Source of the DNA: JAFGSZ01 sp964492185
Lineage (GTDB): Bacteria; Bacteroidota; Bacteroidia; Bacteroidales; UBA10428
Direction of reading: 5' to 3'
NCBI GenBank assembly: GCA_964492185.1
Contig: CAZBJH010000030.1
Coordinates: 1 to 28,661, forward strand
Length of the DNA stretch: 28,661 bases
The notes under the pieces are model-generated. The model ran no database searches and was not told the origin of the DNA. It saw only the letters and a program-made list of their open reading frames with translations. Position numbers and translations under genes: made by a program. Of this stretch, positions 6,259-14,131 are shown piece after piece. Position 1 is the first letter of the stretch; each line of letters begins with the position of its first letter.

Positions 6259-8588
6259 TGGATAGTATATATCATATTTTTCCGTCCGGAGTTATGGAAG
6301 CATTGGGATGGACAATTATACATTCCGTGTGGCAGGGAGCATTGATCGCCCTCATTTTTTCGCTGGTCATGCTTTTTACAAAACGGTTTACTTCAGTAAC
6401 ACGTTATATCATCGCAGTAATTGCCCTGTTATTTATGCTTTTCAGTGTGTTTTTTACTTTTATAAGGGTTTATGAAAGCCAGGGAAGTGAAGAGGTTGTT
6501 ACTGTGAAGGATATCGAACGACCGGATGATGCGGTTGATTATTCAGTTACTCCTGCAAAAACAACCGGGAGTGTTTTAACAGGGGATTCTGCAGGAAATA
6601 TTAACATGATCCTGAATGATTTTAAAAATTACTTTTACCGGCATTTTCCATTGATCGTGACATTCTGGTTAATGGGAATGCTGATCCTCATGTTGCGGTT
6701 TATCGGTGGTCTGGCATATACCCGACGAATGAAATATTACCGTGTTATGCCGGTTGAGCCACGATGGGGAAAGCAATTTAAAGAATTGCTTGTGAAGCTG
6801 GGGATTAGTCAACCGGTAAGCATATTACAATCATCACTGGCAAAGGTCCCTCTCGTTATTGGCTATATTAAACCGGTGGTATTATTACCGGTAAGCGCCT
6901 TTACAGGACTTTCGGAAAAACAACTCGAAAGTATACTGGTTCACGAACTGGCCCATATTATACGCAGGGATTATATCATTAATTTGTTTCAATCATTGAT
7001 AGAAATTGTATTATTTTATCACCCGGCTGTATGGTGGATATCGTCGGTAATAAAAGAAGAACGCGAGCATTGCTGTGATGATATTGCACTGGAATATACA
7101 GGAGATACACTGAACTACGCGAAGGCACTGGCAGGTATCCAGGAACAACTTTTGCATCAGGAAGGACTGGCCATGACGATCAGTCATAATAACAAATTAT
7201 TAAAACGGATAAAACGATTATTAAATCAACCCAAAATGAAAACAAATTTTATGGAAGGGGTTACAGCCTCATGTATTGTATTTTTTGGAATAGTGATGAT
7301 TATGCTGAACCCTGGTATTGCTTCAGCATTTAAGATTCAGTCAGAAGAATCGGGAGTAACCCGCATGGTCCAAAAGGGAGAAATACCGGAAGCGGATACG
7401 GACTTACATACTCCGGATAATCAGTCAGCATTGGTTTTGCAGGATTCGTTGCTTGCTGCAGGTACAAAAGAAGATGAATCAGCGGGACCGGAATCAGAAC
7501 CTGGAGCCATGCACATGGATCAAACCATTGAACAGGAAAGAAAGCAGACAATAGTTGCCGATGAAAATGCTTTAGGCCGGGAAGAAAAAATTATTGATGA
7601 AGAAATAAAAACTGAAGTTGCACGCGAAATTTCTGAAGAATTGAAAAGGGAGATAGAGATTGAGTTGCGAAGGGAGTTGAATAAGGAGGGTATGCAGGAA
7701 GAAGTGATCCGTGGTGTTGAAAAAGGATTACAGGATATGGATATTGATTTGATTATTGATGAGGCTTTGACAGGAGTTGAGGCCGGTATGCGTGAAATTG
7801 ACTTTAATAACATTGTGGATGAAGCTTTGGCCGGAGTTAAAGAAATGGATGAAGCAGATATCAATATCATGGTAAATGAAATCATATATGGTGTTGAAGA
7901 AACCTTGCGCCAGATGGATTTGAACGCGATTATCAATGAAGTGCTTCAGGGTGTGAACAGTGCAATGCATGAGATTGATGTTGGAGCAATCATTGTTGAA
8001 AGTTTGCATGATCCGGTATATGATGATCCGGAGACCGGGTTTTATGGAAATCCGGAGCATTTGCACATACTGAAAAGCGGGGTGGGACAATGGAACCGCT
8101 GGCGGGAAAATAACCCGACGATCCGTCCCGATCTTTCAGGAGCTTATTTTAAGGAAAGTGATCTTTCCGGGGCTGACCTGCATAATGTTAATCTTCAGGA
8201 TGCCCATCTGAAAGAAGCTGAACTGGATGGAGTCAATTTTGAAAATGCCCTGCTGTTCAGGACTAATCTGAAAGAAGCTTCATTGGCAGGAATACGGGTT
8301 GCCGGTGCGGATTTTACCAATGCCAACCTGAAAGAAGTAAATTTGAGCGGGCTGGATTTGCGGAAAGCTAATTTTTTCCGGGCTAATCTGAAAGAAGCCG
8401 ATTTGTCAGGCACTGATCTGCGTGATGTTATACTGGAGGGAGCTAACCTGAAAGAAGCGAATCTGAGAAAAGCCGACCTGAGAGGTGCACATATGGAAGG
8501 AGTGGATTTCAGCGAAGCCGATATTGACGGTGCTGATCTCCGTCATGTACACTTTGATGACAATACACTATTCCCGGAAGATGATTAG
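6258..8588 (+). CDS. BlaR1-like M56 membrane metalloprotease with tandem 20-residue repeats and pentapeptide-repeat domain
   Basis: A 776-residue membrane sensor-protease. Membrane segments lie at about 22-40, 45-68, 130-155 and 333-352. Between the last two is the M56 zinc-protease domain with HELAH (H229-E230-H233) and the downstream EREHCCDD (267-275) acidic ligand region. After the last membrane segment comes a charged helical stretch (about 430-485). Next are five tandem ~20-residue repeats (487-585; consensus VExxMxxIDxxxIIxEALxG). A right-handed beta-helix of pentapeptide repeats (about 625-770) follows, in which (N/H)LKEA recurs every 20 residues, at 650, 670, 690, 710 and 730. Coupled to the BlaI gene. 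Canonical BlaR1 carries a penicillin-binding sensor instead, so the ligand here must differ. The pentapeptide part probably faces the periplasm. Confidence 0.88.
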   Translation: MDSIYHIFPSGVMEALGWTIIHSVWQGALIALIFSLVMLFTKRFTSVTRYIIAVIALLFMLFSVFFTFIRVYESQGSEEVVTVKDIERPDDAVDYSVTPAKTTGSVLTGDSAGNINMILNDFKNYFYRHFPLIVTFWLMGMLILMLRFIGGLAYTRRMKYYRVMPVEPRWGKQFKELLVKLGISQPVSILQSSLAKVPLVIGYIKPVVLLPVSAFTGLSEKQLESILVHELAHIIRRDYIINLFQSLIEIVLFYHPAVWWISSVIKEEREHCCDDIALEYTGDTLNYAKALAGIQEQLLHQEGLAMTISHNNKLLKRIKRLLNQPKMKTNFMEGVTASCIVFFGIVMIMLNPGIASAFKIQSEESGVTRMVQKGEIPEADTDLHTPDNQSALVLQDSLLAAGTKEDESAGPESEPGAMHMDQTIEQERKQTIVADENALGREEKIIDEEIKTEVAREISEELKREIEIELRRELNKEGMQEEVIRGVEKGLQDMDIDLIIDEALTGVEAGMREIDFNNIVDEALAGVKEMDEADINIMVNEIIYGVEETLRQMDLNAIINEVLQGVNSAMHEIDVGAIIVESLHDPVYDDPETGFYGNPEHLHILKSGVGQWNRWRENNPTIRPDLSGAYFKESDLSGADLHNVNLQDAHLKEAELDGVNFENALLFRTNLKEASLAGIRVAGADFTNANLKEVNLSGLDLRKANFFRANLKEADLSGTDLRDVILEGANLKEANLRKADLRGAHMEGVDFSEADIDGADLRHVHFDDNTLFPEDD
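8148..8507 (+). repeat. 60-bp periodic coding repeat within the pentapeptide domain
   Basis: CTGAAAGAAG occurs at 8208, 8268, 8328, 8388 and 8448, exactly 60 bp apart, within imperfect 60-bp units. Each unit encodes four pentapeptides, one coil of the beta-helix. The pattern indicates growth by tandem duplication of a 20-residue coil. Confidence 0.85.
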
Positions 8589-8604
8589 AAGTACGTGGTT
8601 ATGT

Positions 8605-8635
8605 AGTTGAGTAGTTGAGAAGAAAAAGTCTTGCC
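8605..8635 (+). repeat. 31-bp direct repeat, right copy
   Basis: Identical to 5722-5752 and beginning 16 bp after the M56-protease stop codon. It is followed by CTTGCCAGTCTTGC-type degenerate repetition to about 8665. The pair brackets the 2.9-kb blaI/M56 segment. Confidence 0.85.
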
Positions 8636-8807
8636 GGTCCTGCGGTCTTGCCAGTCTTGCAAGTCTCTCGCTAAGAATGTTAGTAGTATGTTGAATGTTT
8701 TTTCACTTTTCAGAATCTGGTAGAATCCCCGCTTCGAGCTCTTTTTCTTCCGGCTTTCGGCTTACTTTGGGCACAAGGCAGGAGCCTTGCGCCAGTGAGG
8801 CGGGTGG

Positions 8808-8957
8808 ACTTTGCCATAACCTGCGTATTGCTGGATTTAAGTGAAACCACAACATCACTGAAATCCTCAGTTTTGCATATACGCAGAAATTCCATGGCCG
8901 ATTCAACCATGCCTTCCGGTGTGTCACCATAACGGCTCATGATCCGGCCGGAAAGGT
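8808..8957 (-). pseudogene. Remnant of a second, divergent ispG
   Basis: Minus-strand translation gives GRIMSRYGDTPEGMVESAMEF and following residues, matching the intact IspG of this window (DRIMSRHGDTPEGMAESAM...) at about 40 of 51 positions, up to the KxxRL that follows NTQV. Homology stops abruptly on both sides. The downstream frame becomes unrelated (about 8703-8807) and upstream is AT-rich promoter DNA. At this divergence it is not a fresh copy of the intact gene. It is more likely a relic of an older duplicate or of a replaced homologue. No function is expected. Confidence 0.8.
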
Positions 8958-8985
8958 TTACATTAAACTAAGATTTTATTATATA

Positions 8986-9016
8986 GTTGCGGGTTTTAAA
9001 AAATCCGGTATATTTG
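8986..9016 (+). promoter_or_regulatory. Predicted promoter of the DUF5916 gene
   Basis: TTG at 8987-8989 and TATATTTG at 9009-9016 (exact match to TAnnTTTG) are 19 bp apart. A start near 9023 leaves a leader of about 40 nt to the ATG at 9063. This is the cleanest Bacteroidota-type promoter in the window. Confidence 0.65.
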
Positions 9017-9062
9017 TTTTTTTCTAAAGAAAAATATTTTTTGATAACCCGGGGCGTGAATA

Positions 9063-11357
9063 ATGCAGATTAACAATTTATTTACCAGATACAGCTATAT
9101 CTTGCGGTTAGTATTTATAATTATTTTTATTATCCTTTTCCGTTTTTTTGCCTTTGCGGATGGTGAGATCTTCCTTAAAACGGATACCCTCAGTAGGACA
9201 TTGAAAATTCCTTCCCATGAAAGTGATATTGAAGTTGACGGCGTGCTTGATGAAGATGCATGGAAGAATGCCCTGGTAATTGAGCTCAATTATGAAGTGG
9301 CCCCAGGTGAAAATATCCCGCCACCGGTAAGGACGGAAGTTTTTCTTACTCACAATAAGGAGATGCTTTATATTGGTTTTGAGGCTCATGACCCTGAAGC
9401 GGAAAAGATAATGGCAAACTATTCCGACCGCGACAAGATGTATGATGATGACTGGGTCGGGGTGATACTGGATACCTGGAATGATGAACGCAGGGCATTT
9501 GATTTTATTTGTAATCCGCTTGGAGTGCAGGCTGATGCTATTGAATCCTCAAATTTTGATGATTCATGGGATGCTATCTGGTACTCCGATGGTAGTGTTC
9601 ATGATTCAGGTTTTACAGTGGAAATGGCTATTCCCTTCAGTTCGCTCAGGTTTCAGCGCGACACGGGAAAACAGATATGGGGATTTGATGCAGTAAGGAG
9701 TTACCCGCGGGAAGTACGGCATCATATAGGAACATTCCCGCGCGACAGGAACAATAATTGTTATCTTTGCCAGTCATTGAAAATTGAAGGCTTCGAAGAT
9801 GCAGAGCCGGGTAAAAATATTGAGATCGCCCCCACTCTGTCCTTTCAGCTCAGACAGGAGAGGGAGGATGAAACCAGTGGGCCTTTCGACTGGAAAACCA
9901 AACGGCTGGAACCGGGGGTAACTGCAAAATGGGGCATAACACCCAACATGACATTCAGCGGAACGCTGAACCCGGATTTTTCCCAGGTGGAAGCTGATGC
10001 GGCGCAGCTTGACATTAATGAGCCTTTTGCTCTGTTTTTCGCGGAAAAAAGGCCTTTTTTTACGGAAGGTTCAGATTTTTTCGATACCCAGTTCGATGCA
10101 GTTTATACCCGTACGATAAGGGAACCCTTATGGGGCGTTAAATTGACAGGTAAGGAAAAAGGGAATACCATTGGTGCTTATTTTGTTCAGGATGAACTGA
10201 CCAACCTGATATTTCCGGGCAGCCAGGGGTCAGATGAAACATCATTGCAGCAATCCTCCTTTTCTTCAGTGATGCGGTATAAATATGATATAGGCAATAA
10301 ATATACGGTTGGCGCCATTATTACAGATCGTGAGGGAAAGGATTATTTTAACCGTGTGGCTGCTATTGATGCTGATATACGTATTACCGATAAAGACCAG
10401 ATAAGGGTGACGGCCGGCGGATCATCCACCCTTTATCCCGATACTGTTGTTAGGGAGTTTGATCAGCCTGAAGGGGCTTTCAGTGATTATGGCTTTGATT
10501 TTTATTATTTTCATAATACAAGCAAACTGGACTGGCGGTTATCAATTGAGGATTATGGCAAGAATTTCAGGGCCGATCAGGGATTCAGGCCAAAGGTAGA
10601 TTATAAGAAAGTCGAGGCGGCTTCCGATTACATGTGGACAAATGAAAAAGAAAACGGCTGGTGGAGCCGGGTTATAGCCGGCTTGTATACACGTTACCAT
10701 ACAGATCAAAGCCTGGAATTATTAAAAAGAGGAGCCGGAACCTATTTTGATTTTACAGGGGCGTTCAGGCAGTTCCATTTTCACGCTGAATTAGATGTAG
10801 CAGAAGAAAGCTACAATGATGAGCGTTTTCAGGTCACATCCGTTTTCGTGCATAATTGTATGAGGCCTGCCAAAAGCCTGTTTTATTATTTTAATATATG
10901 GCTTGGCGACCGGATCGACTATGCAAATACCCGTCCCGGAGATCGTATTCGTTTGTCTCCGGGTATGGAACTGAACGTGGGCAGGCACATCCGCATATCG
11001 CTTGAACATACTTACGAACAGCTTAATGTTGAACCGGGCAGGTTATACACGGCCAATATATCGGAGGGAAAGTTTGTTTACCAGTTTACCAGGCAGCTGT
11101 TTGTCAGGGCTATTTTACAATACAGAAACTACGAACGCAACGTTGGTTATTATACGGATGAGGATAACCTTCCCGATCCTCATACCTCATCTCTGTTCGC
11201 CCAATATCTCTTTTCGTATAAGCTCAACCCGCAAACGGTTTTTTTCCTGGGTTATTCGGACAGCTACCTGGGAGGTGAGATCGATAACCTCGATGTACCC
11301 CTGACACAGACGGAAAGAAGCCTGTTTTTTAAGCTGGGCTATGCTTTGACTTTTTAA
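9063..11357 (+). CDS. DUF5916 outer-membrane protein with N-terminal CBM9-like domain
   Basis: A 764-residue exported protein. A signal peptide spans roughly residues 1-33 (hydrophobic IFIIIFIILFRFFAFA). A CBM9-like beta-sandwich follows (about 42-240), with IEVDGVLDEDAW, VFLTHNKEMLYIGFEAHDP and DDWVGVILDTWNDER. The rest is a beta-barrel-like DUF5916 region with the family hallmark FALFFAEKRPFFTEG (about 321-335) and many alternating aromatic strands to the C-terminal phenylalanine (GYALTF), typical of outer-membrane proteins. The molecular role of DUF5916 proteins is not established; carbohydrate binding is suggested only by the CBM9 fold. Transcribed alone; a perfect 30-bp inverted repeat begins at the base after the stop codon. 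Confidence 0.88.
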   Translation: MQINNLFTRYSYILRLVFIIIFIILFRFFAFADGEIFLKTDTLSRTLKIPSHESDIEVDGVLDEDAWKNALVIELNYEVAPGENIPPPVRTEVFLTHNKEMLYIGFEAHDPEAEKIMANYSDRDKMYDDDWVGVILDTWNDERRAFDFICNPLGVQADAIESSNFDDSWDAIWYSDGSVHDSGFTVEMAIPFSSLRFQRDTGKQIWGFDAVRSYPREVRHHIGTFPRDRNNNCYLCQSLKIEGFEDAEPGKNIEIAPTLSFQLRQEREDETSGPFDWKTKRLEPGVTAKWGITPNMTFSGTLNPDFSQVEADAAQLDINEPFALFFAEKRPFFTEGSDFFDTQFDAVYTRTIREPLWGVKLTGKEKGNTIGAYFVQDELTNLIFPGSQGSDETSLQQSSFSSVMRYKYDIGNKYTVGAIITDREGKDYFNRVAAIDADIRITDKDQIRVTAGGSSTLYPDTVVREFDQPEGAFSDYGFDFYYFHNTSKLDWRLSIEDYGKNFRADQGFRPKVDYKKVEAASDYMWTNEKENGWWSRVIAGLYTRYHTDQSLELLKRGAGTYFDFTGAFRQFHFHAELDVAEESYNDERFQVTSVFVHNCMRPAKSLFYYFNIWLGDRIDYANTRPGDRIRLSPGMELNVGRHIRISLEHTYEQLNVEPGRLYTANISEGKFVYQFTRQLFVRAILQYRNYERNVGYYTDEDNLPDPHTSSLFAQYLFSYKLNPQTVFFLGYSDSYLGGEIDNLDVPLTQTERSLFFKLGYALTF

Positions 11358-11497
11358 CCTGCATTATTGGCTTCGCCGGGCTAAAGGTTAAAATAAAATA
11401 GCCATGATAACCTGTATTATTCACCCGTCAGGTTAACACTTTCATAATTCTCATTCATTTTTATGACCCTTTAGCCCGGCGAAGCCAATAATGCAGG
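11358..11497. repeat. Perfect 30-bp inverted repeat (head-to-head family D copies)
   Basis: The left arm 11358-11387 and right arm 11468-11497 are perfect reverse complements over 30 bp, separated by 80 bp. The arms are the conserved end of family D (CCTGCATTATT...GCCGGGCTAAAGG). The right arm belongs to a full 87-bp copy (11411-11497, minus) and the left arm to a partial copy facing it. It starts at the base after the DUF5916 stop and could fold as a large hairpin in that mRNA's 3' end. Confidence 0.9.
11411..11497 (-). repeat. Family D 87-bp element, copy D2
   Basis: Reads CCTGCATTATT...AATAATACAGG on the minus strand. It has the same 87-bp length and nearly the same sequence as 17650-17736, including CTTCGCCGGGCTAAAGG and TCATAAAAATGAATGAG. 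The ends are imperfect inverted repeats, as in small non-autonomous transposable elements. Confidence 0.8.
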
Positions 11498-11521
11498 ATA
11501 GTAGCAGATTTCACAAAAGGG

Positions 11522-11553
11522 GAGGGTAATATTATTTTATTACCCTCTTTTTT
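11522..11553 (+). terminator. Intrinsic terminator
   Basis: GAGGGTAATA (11522-11531) pairs perfectly with TATTACCCTC (11538-11547) across a 6-nt loop and is followed by TTTTTT. It ends the DUF5916 transcript, downstream of the large inverted repeat. Confidence 0.85.
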
Positions 11554-11566
11554 ATTATGTGATGTG

Positions 11567-11605
11567 ACCCGTTAAACATTTTGCCAACTTTATAGACGGA
11601 CACTA
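11567..11605 (+). repeat. Solo right end of a family A element
   Basis: GTTAAACATTTTGCCAAC followed by TTTATAGACGGACACTA is identical to the tail of copy A1 (about 133-168). No hairpin portion precedes it, so it is a truncated relic. Confidence 0.8.
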
Positions 11606-11717
11606 ATCAGGTTCTGGTGAAAATAAACTTTTCCGAATGATATCAATTTAATAATTTAGCCTGTATTATTCTTGCCACAGGTTTTATTATATGTATATTA
11701 TTTAAAAATATATGTGA

Positions 11718-12818
11718 ATGGCAATCCGTAAATTTCTTCCGGCCCTGTTGATCACCGTAATAGTTCAGAATGCCGTATGCCAGGAAAGCTATAAAAATTC
11801 CCTTATGGCAGGAGTAAGGTCTCACTATGGGTTTATTATCGCCCATTCAAGGGAGCTTAAGGATGTGTCACATACTTTCCCGTGGGGCGTGGAAACTGAG
11901 CTTGCATGGCAGTTTATGGGAGATAAAGCCTGGCAATACTGTTATTGTTATCCCCGTGCAGGGGTATCCTTTTTTTACACGAATTTTGATAATCCCGATG
12001 TTCTTGGAAGTTCCTGGGCACTGTATGTTTTTGTTGAACCCATGATAGGTGCCGAAAACAGGATCAGCGGTTCGGTACGGTTTGGAGGGGGGCCGAATTA
12101 TCTGGACAAGGTATATGATGAAGAAACAAATCCGGAAAATAAGTTTTACAGTTCGCCGGTAAGCTTTATCGTTATGCTTAATGCCGGACTGAACTACAGG
12201 ATAAATAAATTCTGGAATGTTCGCCTGGCCGGTAATTTTAACCATATCTCAAATGGCGGGATAAAAAATCCCAATAAGGGTATTAATTTTCCTACTTTTA
12301 ATCTTGGCGTGGATTATAACTTACGGCCCCTGCCGTATACAAATAAAACAAAAAACGATTCCATACTGATCAATCCCTGGAAAAAAAGAACGGAAATTTC
12401 TTTTTTTTCAACTGCAAAAACAGATATTAAAGGGCAGGAGCGATACCTGGTTTATGGATTCATGGGTAAATACAGCCGGGTGACAGGACGTTTGAGCGCG
12501 CTTTCACTGGGACTGGAATGGGCCTCTGACGGTGCCGATAAAAAAGAAATAGAACGAAACGGTATTATGACAGGAGGTAAGCCGGCTGATCATCGTTATG
12601 CGGCTTTTCTGTTAGGCCACGATCTGCTGCTGGGAGATTTTAATTTTTCAGTTCAGCTGGGGGTGTATGTATATTCTCCTTTTGACAGGATGGATGAGGT
12701 ATATCAGCGATATGGCATTTCCTACCATTTTACCGGCATGTTGTTCTGCGGGATAAACCTGAAGGCTCACAGGCATGTAGCGGACTTTTTTGATTTCAGG
12801 CTTGGAGTATCTTTTTAA
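11718..12818 (+). CDS. Acyloxyacyl hydrolase / PagL-like lipid A deacylase family outer-membrane protein
   Basis: A 366-residue exported beta-barrel protein. The signal peptide is residues 1-21 (FLPALLITVIVQNAVC) and alternating amphipathic strands follow. The PagL-type motif FNHISNGGIKNPNKGIN carries the catalytic His and Ser (H176, S178). In P. aeruginosa PagL the third residue, a Glu, lies 14 after the His; here that position is Asn (N190), so either another acid is used or activity differs. The length is about twice that of PagL, with an extra C-terminal barrel half (about 220-366) containing repeated GLEWASDGADK- and FSVQLGVYVYSPF-like strands. Expected role: trimming lipid A acyl chains, or a structural relative. 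Monocistronic. Confidence 0.75.
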   Translation: MAIRKFLPALLITVIVQNAVCQESYKNSLMAGVRSHYGFIIAHSRELKDVSHTFPWGVETELAWQFMGDKAWQYCYCYPRAGVSFFYTNFDNPDVLGSSWALYVFVEPMIGAENRISGSVRFGGGPNYLDKVYDEETNPENKFYSSPVSFIVMLNAGLNYRINKFWNVRLAGNFNHISNGGIKNPNKGINFPTFNLGVDYNLRPLPYTNKTKNDSILINPWKKRTEISFFSTAKTDIKGQERYLVYGFMGKYSRVTGRLSALSLGLEWASDGADKKEIERNGIMTGGKPADHRYAAFLLGHDLLLGDFNFSVQLGVYVYSPFDRMDEVYQRYGISYHFTGMLFCGINLKAHRHVADFFDFRLGVSF

Positions 12819-12827
12819 AATTTCTTC

Positions 12828-12948
12828 TACTACCGCAAGTCTGTGACTTGTGGTCATCAACATTAATATACTACCGCAAGTCTGCGACTGATGGCAGTTC
12901 GAATGTTAAATTATAGAGCCACAAGTCATAGACTTGCGGCATATGGGG
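12828..12948. repeat. Cluster of three family C hairpins
   Basis: Three copies of a short dyad: ACCGCAAGTC-TGT-GACTTGTGGT (about 12831-12853), ACCGCAAGTC-TGC-GACTGATGG (about 12873-12895) and the inverted form CCACAAGTC-ATA-GACTTGCGGCATATGG (about 12919-12946). They lie between the PagL-like gene and apt and may act as bidirectional hairpins. Further copies are at 19971-19999 and 27963-27996. Confidence 0.75.
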
Positions 12949-13000
12949 GACATGATTTATTTTTTTGGTTAACAATGAATATAAACTTCAGGAAAAATTT

Positions 13001-13008
13001 TAGTTTTG
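13001..13008 (+). promoter_or_regulatory. Possible apt -7 box
   Basis: TAGTTTTG matches TAnnTTTG 20 bp before the apt ATG. No convincing -33 element is at the right distance, so this is tentative. Confidence 0.35.
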
Positions 13009-13028
13009 TTATAAATTAAACTATTCAC

Positions 13029-13562
13029 ATGTATTCATCAATAACAAATGACGAGTTAAAAAAGGCAATTCGTAATATCCCTGATTTTCCCAAGCCCGGG
13101 ATACAGTTTAAAGATATAACCAGTGCACTCCAGAATGCCGGTTTTTTTTCCTTTATTGTGAACAGTATAGTTGACCGCTATGAGAACAAAGGAATAACAA
13201 AAGTTGTTGCAATTGAATCAAGAGGCTTTATTATAGGAGGGGCAGTTGCTTCACGACTGAATGCGGGGTTTATACCCATTCGTAAACCGGGTAAGCTGCC
13301 TTTCACAACATATTCCGTCAATTATGCCCTTGAATATGGTGAGGATGCACTTGAGATACATAATGATGCGCTTAATGAAAATGATGTTGTGCTGTTGCAC
13401 GATGACCTGCTGGCTACCGGGGGAACTTCAGTGGCAGCCATTAACCTGATAAAGATGTTTCATGTAAAGGATATATTGCTGAGTTTTATTATTGAGCTTG
13501 ATAAACTGAAAGGAAAAGACAGGCTTGGCCGGTATACAAAACAAAGCCTGATCCATTTTTAA
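13029..13562 (+). CDS. apt: Adenine phosphoribosyltransferase
   Basis: Makes AMP from adenine and PRPP in the cytosol. The 177-residue length is typical. N-terminal LKKAIRNIPDFPKPGIQFKDI is characteristic of bacterial Apt. Residues 60-70 hold the VAIESRGFIIG segment. The PRPP-binding loop is VVLLHDDLLATGGT (120-133; D125, D126, T130, G131, G132, T133). It would recycle adenine, including adenine released by methylthioadenosine phosphorolysis if the mtnP product in this window uses that substrate. It stands alone between repeat clusters. Confidence 0.95.
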   Translation: MYSSITNDELKKAIRNIPDFPKPGIQFKDITSALQNAGFFSFIVNSIVDRYENKGITKVVAIESRGFIIGGAVASRLNAGFIPIRKPGKLPFTTYSVNYALEYGEDALEIHNDALNENDVVLLHDDLLATGGTSVAAINLIKMFHVKDILLSFIIELDKLKGKDRLGRYTKQSLIHF

Positions 13563-13664
13563 CCTGGCCGGTTCATGGATTTTGAATTATATGTGATAAA
13601 GCAGGGTAATAGTTGAAAGAGTAACAAATGATCTTTATGAATTTATACGGTTAAATTATATATT

Positions 13665-13922
13665 ATGCAAAAGGCATTAATTTTCGGACTTATTCTGGCT
13701 GTTGTGATAGTCATTTTTGCGCTCCAGAATTCACAGGCGATAGTTGTTAAGCTATGGTTTTGGGAATTTGAAAGTTCATTGGCGCTGATCATGGTAATAG
13801 TGTTATTATTAGGAGGGGTTATGGGAGTGTGTTTTTCACTGCCGGCGGTCTTCAGAAGAAACAGGAAGATAGAAGCACGTAAAAAACAGGATCACGAAAA
13901 AAGCACAGATAATGAATTTTAA
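13665..13922 (+). CDS. LapA-family small membrane protein
   Basis: An 85-residue inner-membrane protein. The first membrane helix (about 4-22, ALIFGLILAVVIVIFAL) is followed directly by QNSQAIVVKLWFWEF, the LapA (DUF1049) signature. A second helix (about 39-62, LALIMVIVLLLGGVMGV) precedes a charged cytoplasmic tail (RRNRKIEARKKQDHEKS). In Enterobacteria LapA cooperates with LapB in lipopolysaccharide assembly; the role in Bacteroidota is not settled and no lapB lies nearby. It lies 102 bp after apt and may be independently transcribed. Confidence 0.8.
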   Translation: MQKALIFGLILAVVIVIFALQNSQAIVVKLWFWEFESSLALIMVIVLLLGGVMGVCFSLPAVFRRNRKIEARKKQDHEKSTDNEF

Positions 13923-13962
13923 TATTATACAGCATTCATGCGGCCGAAACCCCTATCCTAAT

Positions 13963-14129
13963 TAGAGTTTGTCAATAAAGTCGTCAAAATGTTTAATTGG
14001 CCATTTGTCTGTTCAGAAAGTTTCATTTGCAAGGCTTGCGCAGGCCGAAAATGTGGAGTTTACTTTTCGTAAATGAGCAATTTTCGGACAAGCGTAACGC
14101 AGCAAATGGGACTTTATGGACAGACACTA
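13963..14129 (-). repeat. Family A palindromic repeat, copy A2
   Basis: A 167-bp copy in reverse orientation. The hairpin tip is TTTAC-GAAAA-GTAAA. TAAT occurs immediately left (13959-13962), TAAT again spans its right end and spacer (14128-14131), and TAAT also follows the neighbouring B2, as if each were target-site duplicated. Located 40 bp after the LapA gene. Confidence 0.85.
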
Positions 14130-14131
14130 AT

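Noticed and set aside
5869..8588. Beta-lactam resistance operon
   Set aside because: BlaI and an M56 protease are present, but no beta-lactamase or penicillin-binding sensor domain is seen.
12828..12948. CRISPR array
   Set aside because: Family C copies are few, unevenly spaced and in mixed orientation, with no uniform spacers or cas genes.
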